Assembly (NCBI GenBank): GCA_045628125.1
Contig: JAZQPA010000174.1
Coordinates: 1-18,241, forward strand
Direction of reading: 5' to 3'
DNA length: 18,241 nucleotides
From: Minthousia sp045628125
GTDB taxonomy: Bacteria > Bacteroidota > Bacteroidia > Bacteroidales > Bacteroidaceae
Shown one piece after another: positions 7,936 through 15,642 of the stretch (position 1 is its first letter; every line of letters begins with the position of its first letter). Under the pieces are notes generated by a model that was not told the DNA's origin, ran no database searches, and saw nothing but the letters and a program-made list of their open reading frames with translations. The position numbers and the translations under genes are program-made.

Positions 7936-8607
7936 ATGTACATCGAATTACAAAATATAAGTAAATCGTTCTCTGATGGTAATAAAGGTACCCGTGTGGT
8001 GCTGGACGGTTTGAGCCTGCAGTTGCAGAAGGGTGATTTTGTGGCCATTACCGGTAAGTCGGGATCTGGAAAAACCACTCTGCTGTCGATTTTGGGCGCT
8101 TTGCAGAGTCCCGATTCGGGAATGTGCTCTATTGGTGGGGTGGATGTGACCGATCCGAAAGCCCCGTTGGATGAGATACGTAACCGTCAGATTGGTTTTG
8201 TGTTTCAGGATCACCGGTTGCTGCCCCAGTATACTGCCCGTGAGAATATTCTTCTGCCCCTGTTGGCACAGGAGGATAAGGTAAGTCAGGACAAAGAGGA
8301 CTATGCACTGGAACTGATGGAACGTATGGGTATCGTTAAGGTCATGAACCAGCTGCCTGAAACCCTTTCTGGAGGAGAGAAGGCCCGTGTGGCTATCTGC
8401 AGAGCCTTGATTCAACAGCCCGACCTGTTGCTGGCTGATGAACCTACCGGCCAGTTGGATACCGAGACCAGCCGGCAGATCATGAATCTGTTCAAGGAAA
8501 TAAATCAGGAATTGGGTAAGACCATTGTCATGGTAACACATGCCGAAGATTTGGCGCATACTGCTCATCGTATTTACCAGTTGAGAGAAGGAAAGTTGAC
8601 AGAATGA
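7936..8607 (+). CDS. ABC transporter ATPase, LolD/MacB type
   Basis: A 223-residue ATPase with all motifs intact: Walker A GKSGSGKT (about 40-47), Q-loop VFQDHRLLPQ (Q91), signature LSGGEKARVAICRAL (from 144), Walker B LLLADEP (164-170) with the D-loop GQLD, and H-loop H202. Length and sequence fit the LolD/MacB/FtsE group (type VII ABC systems), which act on lipoproteins, peptides or cell-envelope complexes and not on small-molecule import. It starts 2 bases after the propeller lipoprotein gene and overlaps the permease gene by ATGA, so the three are probably translated together. I infer that it energises the FtsX-type permease from the cytoplasmic side. The family is certain; the substrate is unknown. 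Confidence 0.95.
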   Translation: MYIELQNISKSFSDGNKGTRVVLDGLSLQLQKGDFVAITGKSGSGKTTLLSILGALQSPDSGMCSIGGVDVTDPKAPLDEIRNRQIGFVFQDHRLLPQYTARENILLPLLAQEDKVSQDKEDYALELMERMGIVKVMNQLPETLSGGEKARVAICRALIQQPDLLLADEPTGQLDTETSRQIMNLFKEINQELGKTIVMVTHAEDLAHTAHRIYQLREGKLTE

Positions 8608-11600
8608 AAAAAGAAGGTCTATTCAGCAAAAGTATTGCGTACTACAAGCCCTATTATAATCTTGTGGCCGGAGCTGTCATTGCCATGATGACGGTACTGG
8701 TGGGCAGTCTGATGGTAGGAGATGCGGTGCGTGGAACTCTGGTGGACCGTGTTCAGGAGAGACTGGGCGATACCGAGACGGTTATCACTTCAGGAACCGG
8801 CTTTCTCAACGAGGATATCATGCAGCAGCCTTTGCTGAAAAACGCCAAGGGATATTTGCTGTCGGATGGTTTTGTCTCGCATGCCGGAAAGATGATTCCG
8901 GTTCAGGTTTGGGGAACCGATAGCGATTCCATTGATTATGGCGATGCACTGATTAATGAGCCTTTAGCACGTCAGCTGGACGAAGAAACCGATTTCGTTC
9001 TGCATCTGCCCGCACATTCCCTGGTGCCATCGGGAACCCTTTTTGTCACCCAGAGTTACAGCACACAGTTCCGTCTGCATGTAAAATCCGTCAGAAGGGT
9101 AGAGCAGGGCGGTAACCTGCTGCTGCATAACGATCAGACTCTGCCGCTGAATGTCTTTGTAAACCGTGAGGAACTGGCGGAACAGATGCAACTTCAGGGA
9201 AAAATCAACCTGATCATGTCACCGGATATGATTGGGGAAGATGTCTTTGCCACCGCATGGAATCCCGCCTATTCAGGAATCAGGGCCGATAATGATGCCG
9301 TGACTACCGACCGCGTTTTCCTTCAGCAGCAGGTGGTGGATGCGGTACAGCCACAGCATACCAACTTGGCCTATCTGGTCAATGACCTATATACCAAGAG
9401 TGATTCTGTTCCTTATTCCTTTGTTACTGCCACTGATTCATGGAATGGTCAGCCGCTTACCGGGAATGAGATGCTGGTCAGTGATTATCTGGCTAATCGT
9501 CTGAAGGTGAAAGCCGGTGATTCCTTGCATGTGGATTACTTTGTCACCCGGGGCATGAAGTCGTTGGAAACCCGTTCACAGGTCTTTACCATTAAACAGG
9601 TTGTCCCTTTGGAAGATATAAGGACCGATTCATTATTAACTGCTGAGTTTCCTGGCTTGTCGAATGTGGAGCGATGCACCGATTGGGATAGTGATCTGCC
9701 CATCGACATGGAACGCATCCGGAAGATTGATGAGGATTACTGGTATGCCTACCGCCAGACTCCTAAGGCACTGGTGGCGTATGATGCCGTGAAGAAAGAT
9801 TGGGGAACCACCTTTGGGGTAGCTACAGCACTATATACTGCTAATGCAGCCGATAAGGTGAGACAAATCACTCCGCAACAGATGGGAGTGCTGGTGGCAC
9901 ATCCGCGTGAAGCCGGTTTATATTCTGCACAGAACGGGACAGATTTCTCCTCACTTTTCCTGGCTTTGGGTTTCTTTATCATTTTGTCCGGTGTGCTGCT
10001 GATGCAGAATCCGCTGGTTGAGATGCTGATACAACGCAAGGGCGAGATTCAGCTGATGACCACTATAGGTTATTCCAGAAAGCGGATTACCCATTGGCTG
10101 ATGAGTGAGATATTTACCGTTGTTCCTGTGGCGGGTTTCATCGGCACGTTGGCGGGAATTGCCTATGCGGCTATAATCCTGCTCCTTCTGGGAACGGTTT
10201 GGAGCGGAGCTACGCATACTGAGGGTTTCCGATTGCATGTGAATGAGACCTCCCTGATTGGCGGTTTCATTGCCGGTATGGTGATTTGTGGAGCTACGGC
10301 TTATTATGTGATTCATCGTGTGTGGAAAAATAAGCAGCCGAATGAAGTGAAATCCTCGAGTGCCAATAACATCCGATTAGGTGTTTTCTTCCTTATTCCT
10401 GCCATTTGTACGTTCATCTACAACCTGATAACCTCTCACAGTATCGTGCTGTTTGTGGTAAGCGGTGTGTTATGGCTAATCGCATCGTCTTTATGTTTTA
10501 TTGCATACATTCAGCGCAAGTCCCAGGAGGACGTATCCTTTTCAAAGAAAGCCATGTTGTGGAAATCCTTAGCTGCCAATAAATCTCAGGTTTTGCTATC
10601 GTTTTGGGCATTGGCTGTGGGTGTGTTTACTGTATTCGCCGTGGGTTTGAACCGTCCGGATTTCTCACGTTCGGTAGAAGATGCTTCCATTACAGGAGGA
10701 TACAATCTGTGGTGCGATAGCCGCATCCCCATGGAGTATGATTTGAACAACCAGCAGGTACGAAAGAAACTCTCGCTGCAGGATATCCCTGATAGTGTCA
10801 GTTTCATGCAGTGTCTGAAATATACGCAGGATGAAGCCAGTTGCCTGAATCTGAACAAAGTCTCTACACCTACCGTTCTGGGAGTGAATACTGAGGAATT
10901 GGCAGAGCATTTCCAAGTGGATGTCAGCCCGTTACAGAAAAACTCAGAAGGAGTTTATCCTATACTTATGGATCAGGAGAGTTTGATTTGGAGCATGATG
11001 AAAAGTGTGGGTGATACTCTGCAATACCGCAATAGTGAGGGTAAGGATGTACAGCTGCTTATTGCCGGAAGTTATCCTACCGGAATATTCCATGGCACGG
11101 CACTGATGGACCGGAATCTGTTCCGCGAGTTGTGGCCCGATGAAAGTGGCAGCCGTCTGTTCCTGGTACGTTGTGGTGAGGAAAATCAGGCTGGGGTGAA
11201 AGACCTGTTAGAGACGGCCTTGAATGAATACGGTTTACAGGTCTGTACCACTACCGAAAGGTTTGAACTGTTCTTTACTGTAACCGATACCTATCTTACC
11301 ATTTTCCTTACTTTGGGAGGATTGGGCTTGCTGTTAGGCGTTATCAGTTTGGTGGTGGTAATGCGCAAGATATTGGTGAGCCGCAGGACAGAGATAAAAA
11401 TGCTGTTCACATTAGGCTTTTCGCCTGACACGGTATATGATATGCTGTTCCGTGAGAGCTTACTGGTACCTGTAGTAGCCATCGTTATCGGTGCGGTGGG
11501 TTCTGTGATCAGTATCAGCGCTAATGTGGGCGGTGCAGGATGGGGAACGTGGTTGCTGGCCGTAATAGCGTTGGCATTGATACTGCTGTCCACTATCGTC

Positions 11601-11648
11601 CTACTGAGAAATATGATAAAAAAAGAAATACATAACATTCATTTTTAA
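8604..11648 (+). CDS. Large FtsX/MacB-type ABC permease (about 10 TM)
   Basis: A 1014-residue membrane protein with duplicated FtsX-like architecture. Predicted helices lie near residues 20-40, 450-470, 504-532, 548-570, 592-610, 614-636, 664-688, 892-924, 951-971 and 981-1004. Two extracytoplasmic regions are large: about 41-448 after the first helix and about 689-890 after the seventh. The cytoplasmic loops after helices 2 and 8 carry the FtsX-type pattern RKGEIQLMTTIGYSRKRI and SRRTEIKMLFTLGFSPDTV, which fits coupling helices that contact the ATPase. One polypeptide thus supplies both permease halves, as in YbbP-like systems, and pairs with the overlapping ATPase gene. Such mechanotransmission ABC systems do not usually move substrate through a channel; they pull lipoproteins or drive periplasmic events. 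I infer a role in placing or remodelling the propeller lipoprotein or another component of this locus. Confidence 0.88.
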   Translation: MKKEGLFSKSIAYYKPYYNLVAGAVIAMMTVLVGSLMVGDAVRGTLVDRVQERLGDTETVITSGTGFLNEDIMQQPLLKNAKGYLLSDGFVSHAGKMIPVQVWGTDSDSIDYGDALINEPLARQLDEETDFVLHLPAHSLVPSGTLFVTQSYSTQFRLHVKSVRRVEQGGNLLLHNDQTLPLNVFVNREELAEQMQLQGKINLIMSPDMIGEDVFATAWNPAYSGIRADNDAVTTDRVFLQQQVVDAVQPQHTNLAYLVNDLYTKSDSVPYSFVTATDSWNGQPLTGNEMLVSDYLANRLKVKAGDSLHVDYFVTRGMKSLETRSQVFTIKQVVPLEDIRTDSLLTAEFPGLSNVERCTDWDSDLPIDMERIRKIDEDYWYAYRQTPKALVAYDAVKKDWGTTFGVATALYTANAADKVRQITPQQMGVLVAHPREAGLYSAQNGTDFSSLFLALGFFIILSGVLLMQNPLVEMLIQRKGEIQLMTTIGYSRKRITHWLMSEIFTVVPVAGFIGTLAGIAYAAIILLLLGTVWSGATHTEGFRLHVNETSLIGGFIAGMVICGATAYYVIHRVWKNKQPNEVKSSSANNIRLGVFFLIPAICTFIYNLITSHSIVLFVVSGVLWLIASSLCFIAYIQRKSQEDVSFSKKAMLWKSLAANKSQVLLSFWALAVGVFTVFAVGLNRPDFSRSVEDASITGGYNLWCDSRIPMEYDLNNQQVRKKLSLQDIPDSVSFMQCLKYTQDEASCLNLNKVSTPTVLGVNTEELAEHFQVDVSPLQKNSEGVYPILMDQESLIWSMMKSVGDTLQYRNSEGKDVQLLIAGSYPTGIFHGTALMDRNLFRELWPDESGSRLFLVRCGEENQAGVKDLLETALNEYGLQVCTTTERFELFFTVTDTYLTIFLTLGGLGLLLGVISLVVVMRKILVSRRTEIKMLFTLGFSPDTVYDMLFRESLLVPVVAIVIGAVGSVISISANVGGAGWGTWLLAVIALALILLSTIVLLRNMIKKEIHNIHF

Positions 11649-11658
11649 TTATTTACTT

Positions 11659-13113
11659 ATGAACAAGAAGTTTATCGGTTTGCTGCTGTTATGCAGCATG
11701 ACCCTTTTGAGTGCTTCTGCTCAGAGCAAGCATGGCTGGCGTGGTCCGGAGAACAATGGCTCCTATCCCGATACAGGCCTGCTGAAGGAATGGCCTGCCA
11801 ATGGTCCTGAAGTCATCTTCGAGACATTGGATGCCGGTAAGGGATACAGTAGCCCTCAGGTGGTAGGAGATAGAATCTACCTGACCGGTATGAACGAGGA
11901 TGAGAACAAGGAGGTTTTCCAGTGCTACGACCTGCAGGGAAAGAAACTGTATTCTACCGAGTATGGTACACCTTGGAAGGATTCTTATCCTGAAACCCGT
12001 ACCACTCCAACTATCGAGGATGGTAAGGCATACGTGATCAGTGGTTCTGGCGAGGTGGTATGTTTGGACATTGCCGATGGTAAGATTTTGTGGAGTGTGG
12101 ATGGCGGTACCCAATACGGTCGCAAGACCGGCAACTGGGGAACCAGTGAGTGTCCGTTGGTATATGATGACAAGGTTATTTATTCTCCATGCGGTGATCA
12201 GACCACCATGGTGGCGCTGAACAAGGATACCGGTGAGGAAATCTGGAAGACTCGTTCTTTCGGTGACAAGAGCGGTTATGTTACTCCCATTCTGATTACC
12301 TATAAGGGTAAGCGTCAGATTATTAGCATGACCGAGGCCCGTGCTTACGGTGTGAATCCTGATAATGGTGAGATAGAATGGGATTTTGACGATTGGGGTC
12401 CAAAACATAATGGCGGTGCCAAGGTTTGGGATAACATTGACCCTAACTCAGCCCTGTATCATGATGGTAAGGTCTTCTTCTCCCATGGCTATAACATGAA
12501 CGGATTCCAGCTGCAGTTGGCCGACGACCTGAAGAGTGTTTCTCTGGTATGGCGTAATGATGTGCTGGATACCCATCACGGTGGTTATGTTCTGTTGGAT
12601 GGTGTGATTTACGGCACCAACTGGATCAACAATAACGATGGTGAATGGTGTGCTGTGGATTGGAACACCGGTGAGACCATTTATAATACCAAATGGAAAG
12701 GTGGTAAGGGTAAGGGATCAATCATCACTGCCGATGGTCTGTTGTACTGCTATGATGAGCGACGCGGTGCAGTAGGCCTGGTTCGTCCAGACAAGACCTT
12801 CGATGTAATCAGCGAATTCCGCATCACCAAGGGTAGTGGACCTTATTGGGCTCATCCGGTAATCAGTAACGGTGTGCTGTATGTGCGTCATGCCGAGGCA
12901 TTCTATGCTTTCAGGATTAAACAGGGTGAGCAGGGTGCTGAAAGCGGTCAGCCTCAGTATCTGGATCAGCCTGACATGCGTGTACATGATATGATTCAGG
13001 ATATTCATGATGCTGTATTCTCCATTTGGGGCATAGCCTTCATTGTGGTCATGTTGACCGTGGCAGTCACACTTGTACTACGATTCAGAAGAAGCAAAAA
13101 GAAACAGAAATAA
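11659..13113 (+). CDS. Secreted PQQ-like beta-propeller with C-terminal membrane anchor
   Basis: A 484-residue protein. A signal peptide covers about residues 1-21, with predicted cleavage after ASA, before QSKHGW. The mature protein opens with WRGPENNGSYPDTGLLKEW, the usual start of a propeller family common in Bacteroidetes and Planctomycetes. Blades continue to about residue 420, with NTGE/DTGEEIW-type repeats and a conserved LDTHHGGYVL segment. A tail of about 64 residues follows, containing a membrane helix (about 456-474, IWGIAFIVVMLTVAVTLVL) and a basic end RFRRSKKKQK. The propeller should therefore face the periplasm, with the C-terminus in the cytoplasm. It begins 10 bases after the permease gene. 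The next gene is a close paralogue without the tail. No PQQ-enzyme catalytic signature or Cys pair is seen. Possible roles are electron-chain partner, binding scaffold or envelope assembly factor; I cannot choose between them. Confidence 0.87.
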   Translation: MNKKFIGLLLLCSMTLLSASAQSKHGWRGPENNGSYPDTGLLKEWPANGPEVIFETLDAGKGYSSPQVVGDRIYLTGMNEDENKEVFQCYDLQGKKLYSTEYGTPWKDSYPETRTTPTIEDGKAYVISGSGEVVCLDIADGKILWSVDGGTQYGRKTGNWGTSECPLVYDDKVIYSPCGDQTTMVALNKDTGEEIWKTRSFGDKSGYVTPILITYKGKRQIISMTEARAYGVNPDNGEIEWDFDDWGPKHNGGAKVWDNIDPNSALYHDGKVFFSHGYNMNGFQLQLADDLKSVSLVWRNDVLDTHHGGYVLLDGVIYGTNWINNNDGEWCAVDWNTGETIYNTKWKGGKGKGSIITADGLLYCYDERRGAVGLVRPDKTFDVISEFRITKGSGPYWAHPVISNGVLYVRHAEAFYAFRIKQGEQGAESGQPQYLDQPDMRVHDMIQDIHDAVFSIWGIAFIVVMLTVAVTLVLRFRRSKKKQK

Positions 13114-13125
13114 AAAATAAAGACA

Positions 13126-13168
13126 TTTTCATCGTTATCCGATGATATTTCGTATCTTTGCCGAAATA
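13126..13168 (+). promoter_or_regulatory. Bacteroidetes-type promoter with overlapping inverted repeats
   Basis: The -7 element TATCTTTG lies at 13153-13160 and fits TAnnTTTG. A clear -33 TTTG is not seen at the expected distance; only a T-rich stretch is present near 13126-13129. Two inverted repeats cover the region: TCATCG/CGATGA (13129-13134 and 13140-13145) and TATTTCG/CGAAATA (13146-13152 and 13162-13168). The second encloses the -7 element. Transcription would begin about 13164 and read the soluble propeller gene and the flavin-binding gene. The repeats could be operators or weak RNA hairpins. Confidence 0.65.
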
Positions 13169-13182
13169 ATTATAGAAAAACT

Positions 13183-14445
13183 ATGTATAAGAAAGTATTT
13201 GGATTACTGCTTCTGAGCAGTATGGCAGTGCTGAGCGCAAATGCACAGAGCAAGCACGGTTGGCGCGGTCCTGAGAATAACGGTTCATATCCTTGCACAG
13301 GATTGTTGAAAGAATGGCCAGCAGAGGGTCCTGAGATGATTTTCGAGACTCTGGATGCCGGTAAGGGATACAGTAGTCCTCAGGTAGTGGGTGACCGTTT
13401 GTATATCACAGGTATGAACGAGGATCAGACTATGGAGGTATTCCAGTGCTATGATCTTACTGGAAAGAAATTGTATGCTACTCCATACGGTAAGCCTTGG
13501 AACAAAACTTATCCTGAGGTTCGTACCACTCCAACTATCGAGGGTGATAAGGCATATGTAATTAGCGGTATGGGCGAGGTTGTCTGCCTGAACATTGCTG
13601 ATGGTAGCATTGTCTGGAAAGTAGACGGAGCCGCTAAATACCACAATAAGCCAGCTACATGGGGTACTGCAGAGTCTCCACTGGTATATGACGATAAGGT
13701 AATTTACAACCCAGCAGGTGATTTGACCAATACCGTTGCTCTGAACAAGGAGACCGGTGAGGAAATCTGGAAGTCACCAACCATGAACAGCATGATGGGT
13801 TATGTTACTCCTATCCTTATTAAGTATAAGGGTAAGCGCCAGATTGTAGGTATGAACGAGAAGGTGGCATTCGGTATGAATCCTGAGACTGGTGCCATCG
13901 AGTGGACATTTGATCAGCTGATTTCCAAGCAGGCAGCTACTGATCCAGAGTGGGAGAACATCGTTCCTAACTCAGCTTTGTATCACGACGGTAAGATTTT
14001 CTTCTCTCAGGGTTATGATATCAATAGCTTCCAGTTGCAGTTGGCCGACGATTTGAAGAGTGTTACCTGTACTTGGAAGAATGAGACTTTGGATACTCAT
14101 CACGGTGGTTATGTGCTGGTGGATGGCGTTATTTACGGTACCAACTGGATCAGCAACAACAAGGGTAGCTGGTGTGCTGTAGATTGGAATACCGGTCAGG
14201 ACATCTACGAGACCGAGTGGACCGGTAAGGGCAAGGGTTCCATCATTACAGCCGATGGTATGCTTTACTGCTTTGATGAGCGTCGCGGTACCTTAGGTCT
14301 GGTTCGTTCAGGTAAGGCCTTTGAGGTGGTAAGCGAGTTCCGCATCACCAAGGGTAGCGGTCCATATTGGGCACATCCTACTATCGCTGCAGGCAAGTTG
14401 TATGTTCGCCACGGTGAGGCACTTTACGGTTTCAAATTGAAGTAA
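13183..14445 (+). CDS. Secreted soluble PQQ-like beta-propeller protein
   Basis: A 420-residue paralogue of the preceding propeller gene. The signal peptide (about 1-21, cleavage after ANA, before QSKHGW) and propeller (WRGPENNGSYP to YGFKLK) align along the whole length, including LDTHHGGYVL, AVDWNTG and DERRG. It stops right after the last blade, so it lacks the C-terminal membrane helix of its neighbour and should be free in the periplasm (or be exported further). It has its own promoter, 69 bases after the upstream stop, so it can be expressed apart from the operon and perhaps at a higher level. No terminator separates it from the operon upstream or from the flavin-binding gene 16 bases downstream. 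Function is unknown: a mobile partner of the anchored paralogue, binding the same ligand, is the simplest guess. Confidence 0.87.
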   Translation: MYKKVFGLLLLSSMAVLSANAQSKHGWRGPENNGSYPCTGLLKEWPAEGPEMIFETLDAGKGYSSPQVVGDRLYITGMNEDQTMEVFQCYDLTGKKLYATPYGKPWNKTYPEVRTTPTIEGDKAYVISGMGEVVCLNIADGSIVWKVDGAAKYHNKPATWGTAESPLVYDDKVIYNPAGDLTNTVALNKETGEEIWKSPTMNSMMGYVTPILIKYKGKRQIVGMNEKVAFGMNPETGAIEWTFDQLISKQAATDPEWENIVPNSALYHDGKIFFSQGYDINSFQLQLADDLKSVTCTWKNETLDTHHGGYVLVDGVIYGTNWISNNKGSWCAVDWNTGQDIYETEWTGKGKGSIITADGMLYCFDERRGTLGLVRSGKAFEVVSEFRITKGSGPYWAHPTIAAGKLYVRHGEALYGFKLK

Positions 14446-14461
14446 TTTCTATTGATAATAA

Positions 14462-14863
14462 ATGGATATGAATAAGATTAATGACTTTTTGACCGAGGCC
14501 AAGGTGTTCTTCCTGGCTACTACCGATGGAAATCAGCCAAAGCTTCGTCCATTGGGTTTCAAGGCCATGGTGGATGGTAAATTGATTTTTGCTGTAGGCA
14601 GCCATAAGGACGTCTATAAGCAAATGGTAGCAAACCCATTGGTTGAGATCAATGCTTTGAATGATAAGATGCAGTGGCTTCGCTATAGCGGTAAGGTGGT
14701 GTTTGAGGAAGATCCAAAGTACGGTGAGATTCTGTTCGAGGCAATTCCATCGTTACGTGCTGTCTATGAGGCAGCAGGTGCCCGTCCTATGGCTTTCCAT
14801 CTGGAGGATGCCAAAGCAGACATCCGTTCCGTTAGCGGTGAGGTTGTTGAGACAATCTGCTGA
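14462..14863 (+). CDS. Pyridoxamine 5'-phosphate oxidase-like flavin-binding split-barrel protein
   Basis: A small cytoplasmic protein of 133 residues (131 if the ATG at 14468 is used) of the PNPOx-like split-barrel superfamily. The typical start is visible: a helix (NKINDFLTEAKVFFLATTDG), a strand with QPKLRPLGF, then DGKLIFAVGSHKDVYKQM, a short helix followed by the next strands (VEINALN), and WLRYSGKVVFEEDP. Members bind FMN or F420 and act as small reductases or flavin carriers; the sequence does not show which. No Cys cluster or signal peptide is present. It follows the soluble propeller gene by 16 bases with no terminator between, so they share the promoter near 13153. A strong terminator comes directly after it. 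A link to the redox operon is possible but rests on position only. Confidence 0.8.
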   Translation: MDMNKINDFLTEAKVFFLATTDGNQPKLRPLGFKAMVDGKLIFAVGSHKDVYKQMVANPLVEINALNDKMQWLRYSGKVVFEEDPKYGEILFEAIPSLRAVYEAAGARPMAFHLEDAKADIRSVSGEVVETIC

Positions 14864-14885
14864 AAATAGCAAATCAATATATTGT

Positions 14886-14921
14886 AAAGTCATTGGCGGG
14901 ATTACCGCCAATGACTTTTTT
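14886..14921 (+). terminator. Rho-independent terminator between convergent genes
   Basis: A perfect 14-base-pair stem (14886-14899 with 14905-14918) and a 5-base loop GATTA, followed by a T run to 14921 on the plus strand. It ends the propeller/flavin-binding transcript. On the minus strand the same stem is followed by a broken T run (TTTACAATA), so it may also stop the nucleotidyltransferase transcript, whose TAA stop (14922-14920) touches the stem. Confidence 0.93.
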
Positions 14922-15642
14922 ATTTCAGAAACTCCTCGGCTCTGGCCAGGGTGTCCAACTTGCCTACATCCACCAGTTTCAAGTCTTCCTTTACGCAGAC
15001 TTTGATGTTGAAACGGTGACAGATGGCCAGGTAGAAGTCGATGATGCTGAACTTTTCGGGCCAGGTGTACATCAGAGGGATGAGCTGTGGACTGAAGATG
15101 TGGATACCGCTGAAGGCCATTTTCCTGTAGTTGTCTGGGTTCAGGTTTGGATAGGGGCTCTTGACCTGTCCGGTCTTGATGTTGGTCCATCCCACCAGAC
15201 GGTCATTGTCATCGATGAGCAGGTAGCGTTGGGTGTCACGGGGACTGACCAGCAGTGTGGCATCGGCGGTATGGGCACAGGTTTCGTAGAATGTCTTCAG
15301 ATCAGCATTATGCAAGATGTCCACATTGTGCACCAGAAAGGGTTGGCCGTCATTAAAGAAACGCATGGCGTGACGGATTCCGCCGCCAGTTTCCAACAGC
15401 ATGGCACTCTCATCGCTGATGCTGATGTCCATGGGCTGTGGGTTATTCTGTACATAATCAATGATCTGCTGTGCAAAGTGGTGAACATTGATTACGGCAC
15501 TGTCAAAACCGGCTGCGTTCAGGCGGTCCAGCAGAATCTGAAGCAGGGGGCGTCCCGATACGGGCACCAAAGCCTTGGGCATGGTGTCAGTCAGGGGTTT
15601 CAGGCGGGTGCCCATGCCCGCAGCAAATATCATCGCTTTCAT
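14920..15642 (-). CDS. MurU-like sugar-1-phosphate nucleotidyltransferase
   Basis: A 240-residue cytoplasmic nucleotidyltransferase. The N-terminal signature AAGMGTRLKPLT binds the nucleotide, followed by MPKALVPVSGRPLL. ETGGGIRHA and VHNVDI (metal/substrate region), plus the late VDVGKLDTL, complete the fold. The best family match is MurU, N-acetylmuramate-1-phosphate uridylyltransferase, which makes UDP-MurNAc in the peptidoglycan recycling path that bypasses de novo synthesis. Other sugar-1-phosphate nucleotidyltransferases share these motifs, so the sugar is not proven. Its start overlaps the stop of the upstream kinase-RapZ_C gene by 4 bases (ATGA). AmgK and MurU are known to act in sequence, so this gene order supports the assignment. 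It ends at the convergent terminator. Confidence 0.85.
   Translation of the reverse strand: MKAMIFAAGMGTRLKPLTDTMPKALVPVSGRPLLQILLDRLNAAGFDSAVINVHHFAQQIIDYVQNNPQPMDISISDESAMLLETGGGIRHAMRFFNDGQPFLVHNVDILHNADLKTFYETCAHTADATLLVSPRDTQRYLLIDDNDRLVGWTNIKTGQVKSPYPNLNPDNYRKMAFSGIHIFSPQLIPLMYTWPEKFSIIDFYLAICHRFNIKVCVKEDLKLVDVGKLDTLARAEEFLK

Larger units (their letters stand above)
11659..14445 (+). repeat. Tandem duplication of a propeller gene
   Basis: The genes at 11659 and 13183 are direct paralogues, with about two thirds of aligned residues identical by eye from the signal peptide to the last blade. DNA identity is patchy but includes exact stretches, for example 25 bases shared by 11828-11852 and 13352-13376, an offset of 1524 bases. 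The copies differ mainly in the C-terminal tail, present only in the first, and in the promoter-bearing gap of 69 bases between them. Divergence is large enough that the duplication is not recent. Confidence 0.8.

Noticed and set aside
11689..12408. 239-residue antisense reading frame over the anchored propeller gene
   Set aside because: A similar shadow frame (13285-13644) exists in the paralogue, as expected from shared coding sequence, and neither shows a domain.
1635..14445. Reading the propellers as PQQ-dependent alcohol dehydrogenases
   Set aside because: No adjacent-Cys pair or recognised dehydrogenase active-site pattern is visible; the resemblance is at fold level (BamB/quinoprotein-like), so PQQ is not claimed.
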